The notes under the pieces were generated by a model. That model was given only the letters and a program-made list of their open reading frames with translations. It was not told where the DNA came from and did not search any database. A DNA stretch of 7,140 nucleotides, from assembly GCA_900544755.1 (NCBI GenBank), contig UQWQ01000095.1:1-7140 (forward strand), read 5' to 3'. How positions within the stretch are numbered: position 1 is the stretch's first letter; the number at the start of each line of letters is the position of its first letter. Shown piece after piece: positions 1 to 5,671 of the stretch. Source of the DNA: an uncultured Collinsella sp. Its GTDB lineage: Bacteria > Actinomycetota > Coriobacteriia > Coriobacteriales > Coriobacteriaceae. The position numbers were made by a program, and so were the translations under genes.

Positions 1-4
1 CGAA

Positions 5-760
5 GTGCCGGCCGACCTTGCGTCGCCGGCGCTTTACCGTGTCGATGCTGCGCACCATCCCCGTGTCGACCGTGCCGAGATGCTGCGGTATCTGGGTTAC
101 GGCGGCCAGCAGATTGAGCCCGAGCTGTCACGACGTATTGAGCTTGTGGTCGAGCGCCTTGAGCTGGACATTGAGCCCCGCGGCGTGCGGCGCGTGTTTA
201 CCGTCGATGCCACGGGCGTGGACGAGCAGGGAGAGCCTTGCATCCGTCTGGTTGGCACCAACGTTGAGTTGCAAGGTCGCGATATCTATCGCCATCTCAA
301 AGACGCCCGCTTTGCCGCACTCATGGCATGCACCCTCGGCATGGACGCCGAGCGTCGCCTGCGCACCACGGGAGCCCAGCAGCCCCTAGAGGGAGCCGTG
401 CTCGATGCCGCGTGCTCCGCCTATGTGGAGGCCGCCGTCGAGCAGATGGACCAGCAAGTCAAGGCCGCGGCCGCTGTACACGGGCTCACCGGCAACTGGC
501 GCTTCAGCCCCGGCTATGGCGACTGCCCGCTTACGGCCCAGCGCTCAATCGTGGCTGCGCTCAACGCCACGCGGCTCATCGGGCTTACCGTCACACCCAC
601 CAACCTGCTCATGCCCACCAAGAGCGTGACCGCGGTGATCGGTCTGTTCGACGGCGAGGTCCACGACGCCCAGAGCCGCCCCACCTGCACTATCTGCCGC
701 ATGCGCGAGCACTGCCGCTTCCGCGCCGCCCACACCACCTGCTATTCGCATTCTGAATAA
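5..760 (+). CDS. Stand-alone reactivation domain of cobalamin-dependent methionine synthase
   Basis: This cytoplasmic protein should bind S-adenosylmethionine and work on the MetH protein encoded at 2996-5563, remethylating cobalamin that has been oxidised to the inactive cob(II) state. The key sign is R166-F-S-P-G170-Y171-G-D, which matches the RxxxGY AdoMet-binding motif of the MetH activation domain. It is followed by a conserved KSVTAVIG stretch at 206-213. The C-terminus carries a cysteine cluster (C228, C231, C237, C246), common in stand-alone versions, that might bind metal. At 251 residues it fits a single domain. The downstream MetH lacks this domain, so the two proteins are complementary; Thermotoga maritima has a similar split. 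The GTG at position 5 is the first visible start, but the frame is open to the window edge, so the true start may lie upstream. The last few codons (after about 745) fall in AT-richer sequence and may have been altered by the neighbouring insertion. Confidence 0.88.
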   Translation: MPADLASPALYRVDAAHHPRVDRAEMLRYLGYGGQQIEPELSRRIELVVERLELDIEPRGVRRVFTVDATGVDEQGEPCIRLVGTNVELQGRDIYRHLKDARFAALMACTLGMDAERRLRTTGAQQPLEGAVLDAACSAYVEAAVEQMDQQVKAAAAVHGLTGNWRFSPGYGDCPLTAQRSIVAALNATRLIGLTVTPTNLLMPTKSVTAVIGLFDGEVHDAQSRPTCTICRMREHCRFRAAHTTCYSHSE

Positions 761-768
761 AATGTCAA

Positions 769-797
769 TTGATGGCACGGTATCGAGGGAATCTCAT
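769..797 (+). promoter_or_regulatory. Weak candidate promoter for the methyltransferase module
   Basis: TTGATG (769-774) and TCTCAT (792-797) are separated by 17 nt, and each matches 4 of 6 positions of the sigma-70 type -35 and -10 consensus. This is the best pair I can find in the 109-nt gap between the reactivation-domain gene and the methyltransferase. The match is weak, and read-through from the upstream gene is an equal alternative. Confidence 0.22.
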
Positions 798-814
798 CCG
801 TAAGTAAGCGGATG
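795..814. repeat. Short perfect inverted repeat upstream of the methyltransferase
   Basis: CATCCG (795-800) and CGGATG (809-814) are perfect reverse complements separated by 8 nt, about 55 nt before the methyltransferase start. The repeat touches the candidate -10 element, so it could be an operator, for example for autoregulation by the methyltransferase, or a weak RNA hairpin. Its small size means chance is a real possibility. No controller (C) protein gene is present in the window. Confidence 0.35.
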
Positions 815-869
815 TCCTCACAAACAAGTACCATAAGATGCCAAATAACAACTATCTGAAAGCCAGTAC

Positions 870-2030
870 ATGCACAACATTCTGCAGTTCTCGCCACAAC
901 TAACCGCGCTTGAGTTTTTTTCAGGCATTGGCTTGGCTCGTGCCGGCATGGCAAAAGCCGGAATCAAAACAATCTGGGCAAATGACATAGACCGTACTAA
1001 ATGCGCCATGTACAGCCAGTGCTGGGGCGATGAGCATCTAGTCGAGCAGGATGTCCACACACTCGACCCCGACCTAATACCCCAAGCCGACATCGCATGG
1101 GCGTCAAGCCCTTGCACAAACTTATCTCTCGCGGGAAACAGGGAGGGACTTATCTCTGGCAAAGAGTCCAGTGCGTTCTTTGGCTTTATTAAGGCCATCG
1201 AAGGAATGAGCGATCGTGCCCCGCGGGCACTTGTTCTCGAAAACGTCATCGGCCTTGCCACGTCTAATAACAGTGATGACTTTAGACTCGTTTGCCAGGA
1301 ATTTAATCGTTTAGGCTATTCATGCGACGCTTATTTTATCGATGCACGGCACTGGCTTCCCCAGTCACGCCCCCGCATGTTTGTCGTCGGATTAAAAGAC
1401 CCTCTTCCCAACAGCCGACTCGATTCCTCGCTTCGACCTGAAAAGGTCTCCTGGATTCACTCCGACCCTTCACTCATTACGCACGTCTCTCACCTAAACG
1501 AGCCGAGCCCACTTCGCATGACGGGCCTTGCAACGGTTGTTGAAGATATTCCCGAGGGCGACAAGCGTTGGTGGAACAAAAACCAAGTACAAGCATTTAT
1601 CGACTCGCTTGCACCGCATCAAGCAGAGCGCCTTCAGCGCTTCTTAAATGCCAAAGAAAAAACTGTTCGCACTGCTTACCGTCGCACGCGATCAGGCGTT
1701 GTGCGCTGGGAAATCCGTGAAGAAGAAATTGCCGGATGTCTAAGAACGGCTCGCGGCGGCTCATCAAGACAGGCAGTCGTTATATGCGAAAACGGAAAGA
1801 TAGAAGTTCGCTGGATGACTGGAACCGAATATGCCCGTCTCCAAGGTGCTGACTCATGTCAGTTTAGCGGCTTCTCGGATGCTCAGATTCGCTACGCATT
1901 CGGCGATGCAGTTGCCGTGCCAGTTGTCACTTGGCTTATAAAAAATGCAGTCAAACCAGCGCTTATGTCTTCAAGGAACGGGGTGAACAATAATGGAAAT
2001 GACCAATTGCTCCTTGAACGAGCCCGATAA
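870..2030 (+). CDS. C5-cytosine-specific DNA methyltransferase (Dcm family)
   Basis: This enzyme should transfer a methyl group from S-adenosylmethionine to carbon 5 of cytosine in a specific DNA sequence that cannot be deduced here. The motif order is canonical: motif I FFSGIGLARAGM (16-27) for AdoMet binding, an acidic ANDID (37-41), motif IV SSPCTNLS with catalytic C82, motif VI ENV (124-126), motif VIII QSRPRMFVVG (165-174), motif IX ending in RLQG (323-326), and motif X GDAVAVPVV (345-353). The target-recognition region should lie roughly at 180-290. The usual PCQ is PCT here, a substitution I believe occurs in other active members. At 386 residues it is a normal full-length monospecific enzyme. 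ATG 870 is the first start after an in-frame stop at 846-848, and motif I follows 15 residues later. The ribosome site is poor (GAAAG at 858-862). The gene overlaps the next by 38 nt, and the pair looks like a restriction-modification operon. It could be a solitary methylase if the neighbour is not a nuclease. Confidence 0.93.
   Translation: MHNILQFSPQLTALEFFSGIGLARAGMAKAGIKTIWANDIDRTKCAMYSQCWGDEHLVEQDVHTLDPDLIPQADIAWASSPCTNLSLAGNREGLISGKESSAFFGFIKAIEGMSDRAPRALVLENVIGLATSNNSDDFRLVCQEFNRLGYSCDAYFIDARHWLPQSRPRMFVVGLKDPLPNSRLDSSLRPEKVSWIHSDPSLITHVSHLNEPSPLRMTGLATVVEDIPEGDKRWWNKNQVQAFIDSLAPHQAERLQRFLNAKEKTVRTAYRRTRSGVVRWEIREEEIAGCLRTARGGSSRQAVVICENGKIEVRWMTGTEYARLQGADSCQFSGFSDAQIRYAFGDAVAVPVVTWLIKNAVKPALMSSRNGVNNNGNDQLLLERAR
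1980..1985 (+). promoter_or_regulatory. Ribosome binding site for the DUF4928-like gene, inside the methyltransferase gene
   Basis: GGGGTG lies 7 nt before ATG 1993 and resembles the GGAGGTG consensus. A second purine run, AAGGA, sits at 1973-1977. The site supports ATG 1993 as the start and places initiation inside the last codons of the methyltransferase, consistent with translational coupling. Confidence 0.5.
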
Positions 2031-3006
2031 AGATATCTTGGATGCCATTGAACTCTGGTACGAATCCAAACGCAGCAAGCGAGGCAATGTCAACCGTAAC
2101 GTCATGGCGGTTGGCATAGGCATAAGCGAGCTGTTGCAAAACCGTTTTCCGCTCACCGACGATTATGTGCAATCGGACAAGGGGAGCCAAGTACGAGGCC
2201 TAAGTGGAGCATGCATCAAAACAGTTTTAGCCAGACATGGGGAAACGCGTGCCTTCGCATCAGAGGGCGGCAGAACCTCACGCGGCACACTCCCGATGGC
2301 GCTTGAGCTTGCCACAATTATCAACTCTGCCCTACCCAGTGACACTTGCGAAGACGCTCGTCTTGAAGCTGCGAATGCAATCGCCAATTTCTTCGTCGAG
2401 CGAATCCAGGTCGATTTCTTTAACCGGCAGAGAATCAAAGTCGAAATCGATCTTCAAAAACCAATTTCTGTCATTGTCGATGATATCCTAGCCGAAGCAA
2501 GCCTACGGTCCGATAAGCCAACGGGTACCGTCGCACAGCACCTGGTAGGCGCAAAACTAGAGATGTTATTTCCAACCATAGAAATCGGAAAGGACAACTC
2601 AAACGCTGCCGACCAGCAAACAGACCGTTCTGGCGATTTCCAAATCAATGATGCTGCATTTCACGTGACTGTATCGCCAATGGCCAAATTGACCGATCGA
2701 TGCCGAGATAACATTCGAAATGGCATTCGGCCCATCGTCGTTGTCCCCCACGATAAAGTTTCCTTCGCTTACGGACTGTTCGAAAGTGAGGGACTCGGCA
2801 ATCGCGTACAGGTTATCGCGCTCGAATCGTTTATCGGCATCAATATTGAAGAATTATCGTTCTACAAGCGAGGCCTAATTCGATTAAATGTCGCACGGCT
2901 TCTTGCCCACTACAACAAGCGAATCGAAGATATCGAGCCCGACAAATCCCTTCAAATAGAAATTCCTCAGTGGGCTCTAGACGAAATGGACGCACATGGC
3001 GAATAG
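1993..3006 (+). CDS. DUF4928-like protein, candidate restriction endonuclease partner of the methyltransferase
   Basis: The protein (337 residues) resembles the DUF4928 family as I remember it, which is often found beside cytosine methyltransferases; no activity can be proven from sequence. No signal peptide or membrane segment is evident, so it is probably cytoplasmic. The N-terminal half (about 1-170) is mostly helical, with a conserved-looking RHGETRAFASEGGRTSRGT stretch (81-99). The C-terminal half reads like a restriction-endonuclease fold: a helix ending in AKLE (E190), a hairpin with GDF (D215) leading to FHVTV (H224, T226), a helix plus the strand RPIVVVP (246-252), and the strand VQVIALESF (272-280). 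In a classical PD-(D/E)xK enzyme the second acidic and lysine residues would be ExK; here the position reads HxT. The start overlaps the methyltransferase by 38 nt and the end overlaps metH by 11 nt. Alternatives are a DNA-binding accessory protein or a degenerate nuclease. Confidence 0.72.
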   Translation: MEMTNCSLNEPDKDILDAIELWYESKRSKRGNVNRNVMAVGIGISELLQNRFPLTDDYVQSDKGSQVRGLSGACIKTVLARHGETRAFASEGGRTSRGTLPMALELATIINSALPSDTCEDARLEAANAIANFFVERIQVDFFNRQRIKVEIDLQKPISVIVDDILAEASLRSDKPTGTVAQHLVGAKLEMLFPTIEIGKDNSNAADQQTDRSGDFQINDAAFHVTVSPMAKLTDRCRDNIRNGIRPIVVVPHDKVSFAYGLFESEGLGNRVQVIALESFIGINIEELSFYKRGLIRLNVARLLAHYNKRIEDIEPDKSLQIEIPQWALDEMDAHGE

Positions 3007-5563
3007 CTCAAACATACTTATCACTCATGATCTGGACGGTGCCGCGCTGGCGGCGCCTGTTGATGCTGCGCGCCGCAACGGAGCTGCATACAAGACGCGC
3101 ACGATCGACGACCTTCGCATTAAGGACGATCGTCTGCGCGCCGCCATCGAGGGCACGGGACACCTGCTGTTCGACGGCGGCATGGGTACCATGCTGCAGG
3201 CGGCCGGCATGAAGGCCGGCGCCCTGCCCGAGCTGCTCAACTTTGAGGAGCCTCAGGTCATTACCGACATCCAGCGTCAGTACGTCGAAGCCGGCTGCGA
3301 CGTGATCACCGCCAACACCTTTGGCGCCAACGCCCACAAGCTCGACGGTACCGCCACCGTGGCAGATGTCTTTGCCGCCGCTGTCGCCTGCGCCCGCGCG
3401 GCCGGCGCCCACTACGTCGCCGGCGATATCGGCCCCATCGGAGCGCTGCTTCGCCCCTTGGGTACCCTCAGCTTCGACGAGGCCTACGACCTCTTTGCCG
3501 AGGAAGTGCGCGCCGGCGTCGCCGCGGGCGTGGACCTCTTTATTATCGAGACTATGACCGACCTGGCCGAGATCAAGGCGGCCGTCCTCGCCTGCCGCGA
3601 GAACTCCGACCTGCCCGTCTTTGCCACCATGACCTTTGAGGAAGACGGTCGCACCTTCCTGGGCACGAGTCCCGAGGTTGCCGCCATCACGCTCGATGCC
3701 ATCGGCGCCGACGTTTTGGGCATCAACTGCAGCCAGGGACCGGCCGAGCTCCGAGGACTCGCCGCTCGCATGCTCACCGTTACGGACAAGCCCGTTATGG
3801 TGCAGGCCAACGCAGGACTGCCCCACGTGGACGACGACGGCAACACCGTCTTTGATATCCAGGCGCCCGAGTACGCCGTGGCCGTCGCCGGTATGATTGA
3901 GGACGGCGTAAGCGTCGTGGGCGGCTGCTGCGGCACCACGCCGGCGCACATGGCAGCGCTGCGCACGCTTATCGATAACCACACGCCCAGTCCGCGCCAC
4001 CGCAAGCCCAGCATGTCGGTCACAAGCGCCCAGACCGTGGTGGACCTCCCCTGCGACGGCCACAAGATCGCCGTCATCGGCGAGCGCATCAACCCCACCG
4101 GCAAAAAGCGCCTGCAGCAGGCCCTGCGCGACGGCGACCTGGACTACGTGGTGAGCCAGGGCATCAGCCAGCAGGAGCAGGGCGCCGACATCCTGGACGT
4201 CAACGTGGGCCTGCCCGAGATCGACGAGGTCAAGATTATCCAACAGGCCACCGAGCAGCTCCAAGGCTCCACGCTGCTGCCGCTGCAGATCGACTCCACC
4301 GACCCCGCCGCCGTCGAGGCCGCCGTACGTCGCTACGCCGGCAAGCCCATCATCAACTCGGTCAACGGCAAGCAGCAGATCATGGACGAGATCTTCCCGC
4401 TGGTCGCCCACTACGGCACCAACGTTGTCGGCCTTACGCTCGACGAAGGCGGCATCCCCGATACCGCCGAGGCCCGCTTTGCCATCGCCGAGCGCATCGT
4501 GGCCGAGGCTGCCCGCTACGGCATCGGCCCGGACCGTATCCTCATCGACTGCCTGGTCATGACCGCCTCGACCAATCAACGCCAGGCCGAGCAGATTCTG
4601 CGCGCCATGTCCCTGTGCAAGGAGCGCCTGGGCGTCAAATGCGCGCTCGGCGTGTCGAACATCAGCTTTGGCCTGCCCGCTCGCCCGCTGCTGGGCTCGG
4701 TCTTTTTGGCCGCCGCCTTTGGTGCAGGTCTGGACGCCCCCATCATGAACCCGGGCTCCAAGCGCTTTATGGACACCGTCTACAGCTATCGCGTCCTGAG
4801 CGTTGAGGACGAGGGCTCGACCGGATACATCGAGCGCTATGCCGGCTGGACCGATCCGTACAAGATCGCCGCCAACCCGGCAGCGGCTCAGGCCGCATCG
4901 AGTGATGCCGCGCCTGCTGCTGGCACCGCCGGCACTGACGGCAACGACGACCCGATTCGTCGAATGGTCGTCTCGGGCCGCAAAGGCGAGATCGCTGCCG
5001 AGACCGAGCGTCTGCTGGCAGACCACGACGCCATGGACCTTATCAACAACCACTTTATCCCCGCCCTCGACGAGGTGGGCGTCCTCTTTGACCAGGGCAA
5101 GTTCTTCTTGCCGCAGCTCATGGCCTCGGCCGAGGCCGCACGCGTGGGCTTCGACACCATTAAGCGCCTGATGCCCGCCGGCGAGATTGCCGACAAGGGC
5201 AAGATCTGCGTGGCCACCGTCAAGGGCGACATCCACGATATCGGCAAGAACATCGTCAAAATGCTGCTCGACAACTACGGCTACACCGTCTTTGACCTGG
5301 GCCGCGACGTCGATCCGCAGGAGGTACTCAAGACCGTCAAGGAGCGCGATATCAAACTCGTCGGCCTCTCGGCGCTTATGACCACCACCGTCGTCGCCAT
5401 GGAGGAGACCATCAAGCTGCTCCATGCCGAGGTTCCGGGCGTCAAGATCATCGTGGGCGGCGCCGTGCTCACCCCCGAATACGCCAAGCAGATCGGCGCG
5501 GACTACTACGCCAAGGATGCCGCCGAAAGCGCGCGCATCGCCGAAGAGGTCTTTGGGCAGTAA
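2996..5563 (+). CDS. metH: Cobalamin-dependent methionine synthase without reactivation domain
   Basis: This cytoplasmic enzyme makes methionine and tetrahydrofolate from homocysteine and 5-methyltetrahydrofolate, with cobalamin as methyl carrier. Domains in order: homocysteine-binding barrel about 55-330 (LLFDGGMGT at 57-65; zinc ligands C245, C311, C312); methyltetrahydrofolate barrel about 356-605 (IGERINPTG 361-369, DVNVG 401-405, NSVNG 454-458); an Ala-rich linker about 625-650; the four-helix B12 cap about 652-730; and the B12-binding Rossmann domain about 735-855 with DIHDIG (745-750), where H747 is the lower cobalt ligand, then LVGLSAL (788-794) and GGA (821-823). At 855 residues it lacks the roughly 300-residue C-terminal activation domain of E. 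coli MetH; that function is encoded at 5-760. ATG 2996 is the only canonical in-frame start between the stop at 2978 and the M in DGGMGT. It has no clear ribosome site and overlaps the preceding stop by 11 nt, suggesting coupling. About 54 residues precede the first barrel strand, longer than usual, and the first dozen codons lie in the AT-richer inserted DNA. Confidence 0.95.
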   Translation: MANSSNILITHDLDGAALAAPVDAARRNGAAYKTRTIDDLRIKDDRLRAAIEGTGHLLFDGGMGTMLQAAGMKAGALPELLNFEEPQVITDIQRQYVEAGCDVITANTFGANAHKLDGTATVADVFAAAVACARAAGAHYVAGDIGPIGALLRPLGTLSFDEAYDLFAEEVRAGVAAGVDLFIIETMTDLAEIKAAVLACRENSDLPVFATMTFEEDGRTFLGTSPEVAAITLDAIGADVLGINCSQGPAELRGLAARMLTVTDKPVMVQANAGLPHVDDDGNTVFDIQAPEYAVAVAGMIEDGVSVVGGCCGTTPAHMAALRTLIDNHTPSPRHRKPSMSVTSAQTVVDLPCDGHKIAVIGERINPTGKKRLQQALRDGDLDYVVSQGISQQEQGADILDVNVGLPEIDEVKIIQQATEQLQGSTLLPLQIDSTDPAAVEAAVRRYAGKPIINSVNGKQQIMDEIFPLVAHYGTNVVGLTLDEGGIPDTAEARFAIAERIVAEAARYGIGPDRILIDCLVMTASTNQRQAEQILRAMSLCKERLGVKCALGVSNISFGLPARPLLGSVFLAAAFGAGLDAPIMNPGSKRFMDTVYSYRVLSVEDEGSTGYIERYAGWTDPYKIAANPAAAQAASSDAAPAAGTAGTDGNDDPIRRMVVSGRKGEIAAETERLLADHDAMDLINNHFIPALDEVGVLFDQGKFFLPQLMASAEAARVGFDTIKRLMPAGEIADKGKICVATVKGDIHDIGKNIVKMLLDNYGYTVFDLGRDVDPQEVLKTVKERDIKLVGLSALMTTTVVAMEETIKLLHAEVPGVKIIVGGAVLTPEYAKQIGADYYAKDAAESARIAEEVFGQ

Positions 5564-5588
5564 CACAACGGAAACAACCGAGCACCAA

Positions 5589-5626
5589 AACGTGCCGCAT
5601 GCGCCACTTGGCACGTGCGGCACGTT
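5589..5626. repeat. Long hairpin-forming inverted repeat between metH and the UPF0210 gene
   Basis: AACGTGCCGCA (5589-5599) and TGCGGCACGTT (5616-5626) are perfect 11-nt reverse complements around a 16-nt centre that can itself pair GCC (5603-5605) with GGC (5610-5612). The GGCACGT word also occurs twice in direct orientation (5610-5616 and 5619-5625), so the left arm can pair with either copy, giving two competing stems. On the + strand no T-run follows the stem, so it is not a good Rho-independent terminator for metH. On the - strand only a short TTTT follows. It could be an operator, an attenuator, an RNA-stabilising 3' end, or one copy of a dispersed repeat. Confidence 0.6.
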
Positions 5627-5636
5627 AGAATAGATA
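5608..5636 (+). promoter_or_regulatory. Candidate promoter for the UPF0210 gene, overlapping the hairpin
   Basis: TTGGCA (5608-5613) matches 5 of 6 positions of a -35 box and is followed, after 17 nt, by TAGATA (5631-5636), a poor -10 (3 of 6). A better -10, TAGAAT (5626-5631), is only 12 nt from that -35. The -35 lies within the inverted repeat, so a repressor bound there would block transcription. This is a tentative reading. Confidence 0.25.
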
Positions 5637-5659
5637 AGACTATGCTCGTTTTGGCAGAT

Positions 5660-5664
5660 AGGAG
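5660..5664 (+). promoter_or_regulatory. Ribosome binding site that sets the UPF0210 start
   Basis: AGGAG lies 7 nt before ATG 5672. It decides between that start and an in-frame ATG at 5615, which would add 19 residues and lies partly inside the hairpin. The protein family normally begins about 20 residues before its LDIRTITMG motif, which fits 5672. Confidence 0.8.
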
Positions 5665-5671
5665 CGCAAGG

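Larger units (their letters stand above)
745..3030 (+). other. Inserted restriction-modification-like islet (approximate limits)
   Basis: This segment is visibly poorer in GC than its flanks. The 60 bases at 2401-2460 contain 24 G or C, against 36 in 4201-4260 within metH. It separates two genes that make one enzyme, and it carries only a DNA methyltransferase and a DUF4928-like gene. The left limit is placed where composition drops in the last codons of the reactivation-domain gene. The right limit is placed where GC-rich sequence resumes a few codons into metH. No integrase, transposase, tRNA target or convincing flanking direct repeat was found, so the mechanism of entry cannot be read from the sequence. 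Limits are uncertain by tens of bases. Confidence 0.65.

Noticed and set aside
761..869. Cobalamin or AdoMet riboswitch ahead of the methionine synthase genes
   Set aside because: The gap is only 109 nt, precedes the methyltransferase rather than metH, and shows no B12-box or SAM-riboswitch core that I recognise. The region before position 5 cannot be seen.
740..3065. Flanking direct repeats or att sites bounding the inserted module
   Set aside because: Only short shared words (GAATA, TTGATG) were found near the two edges; these are expected by chance.
2970..3212. Alternative + strand frame overlapping the DUF4928-like/metH junction
   Set aside because: Its translation is Arg/Ala/Ser-rich without domain similarity, and the metH frame explains the sequence, so no frameshift is needed.
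5589..5640. Hairpin as a Rho-independent terminator of metH
   Set aside because: The stem is strong, but the bases after it on the + strand (TTAGAATAG...) do not form a T-run, so it was kept only as an inverted repeat with possible regulatory use.
5615..5671. Upstream in-frame start adding 19 residues to the UPF0210 protein
   Set aside because: It begins inside the hairpin, has no ribosome site, and the family N-terminus and AGGAG sequence both point to 5672.
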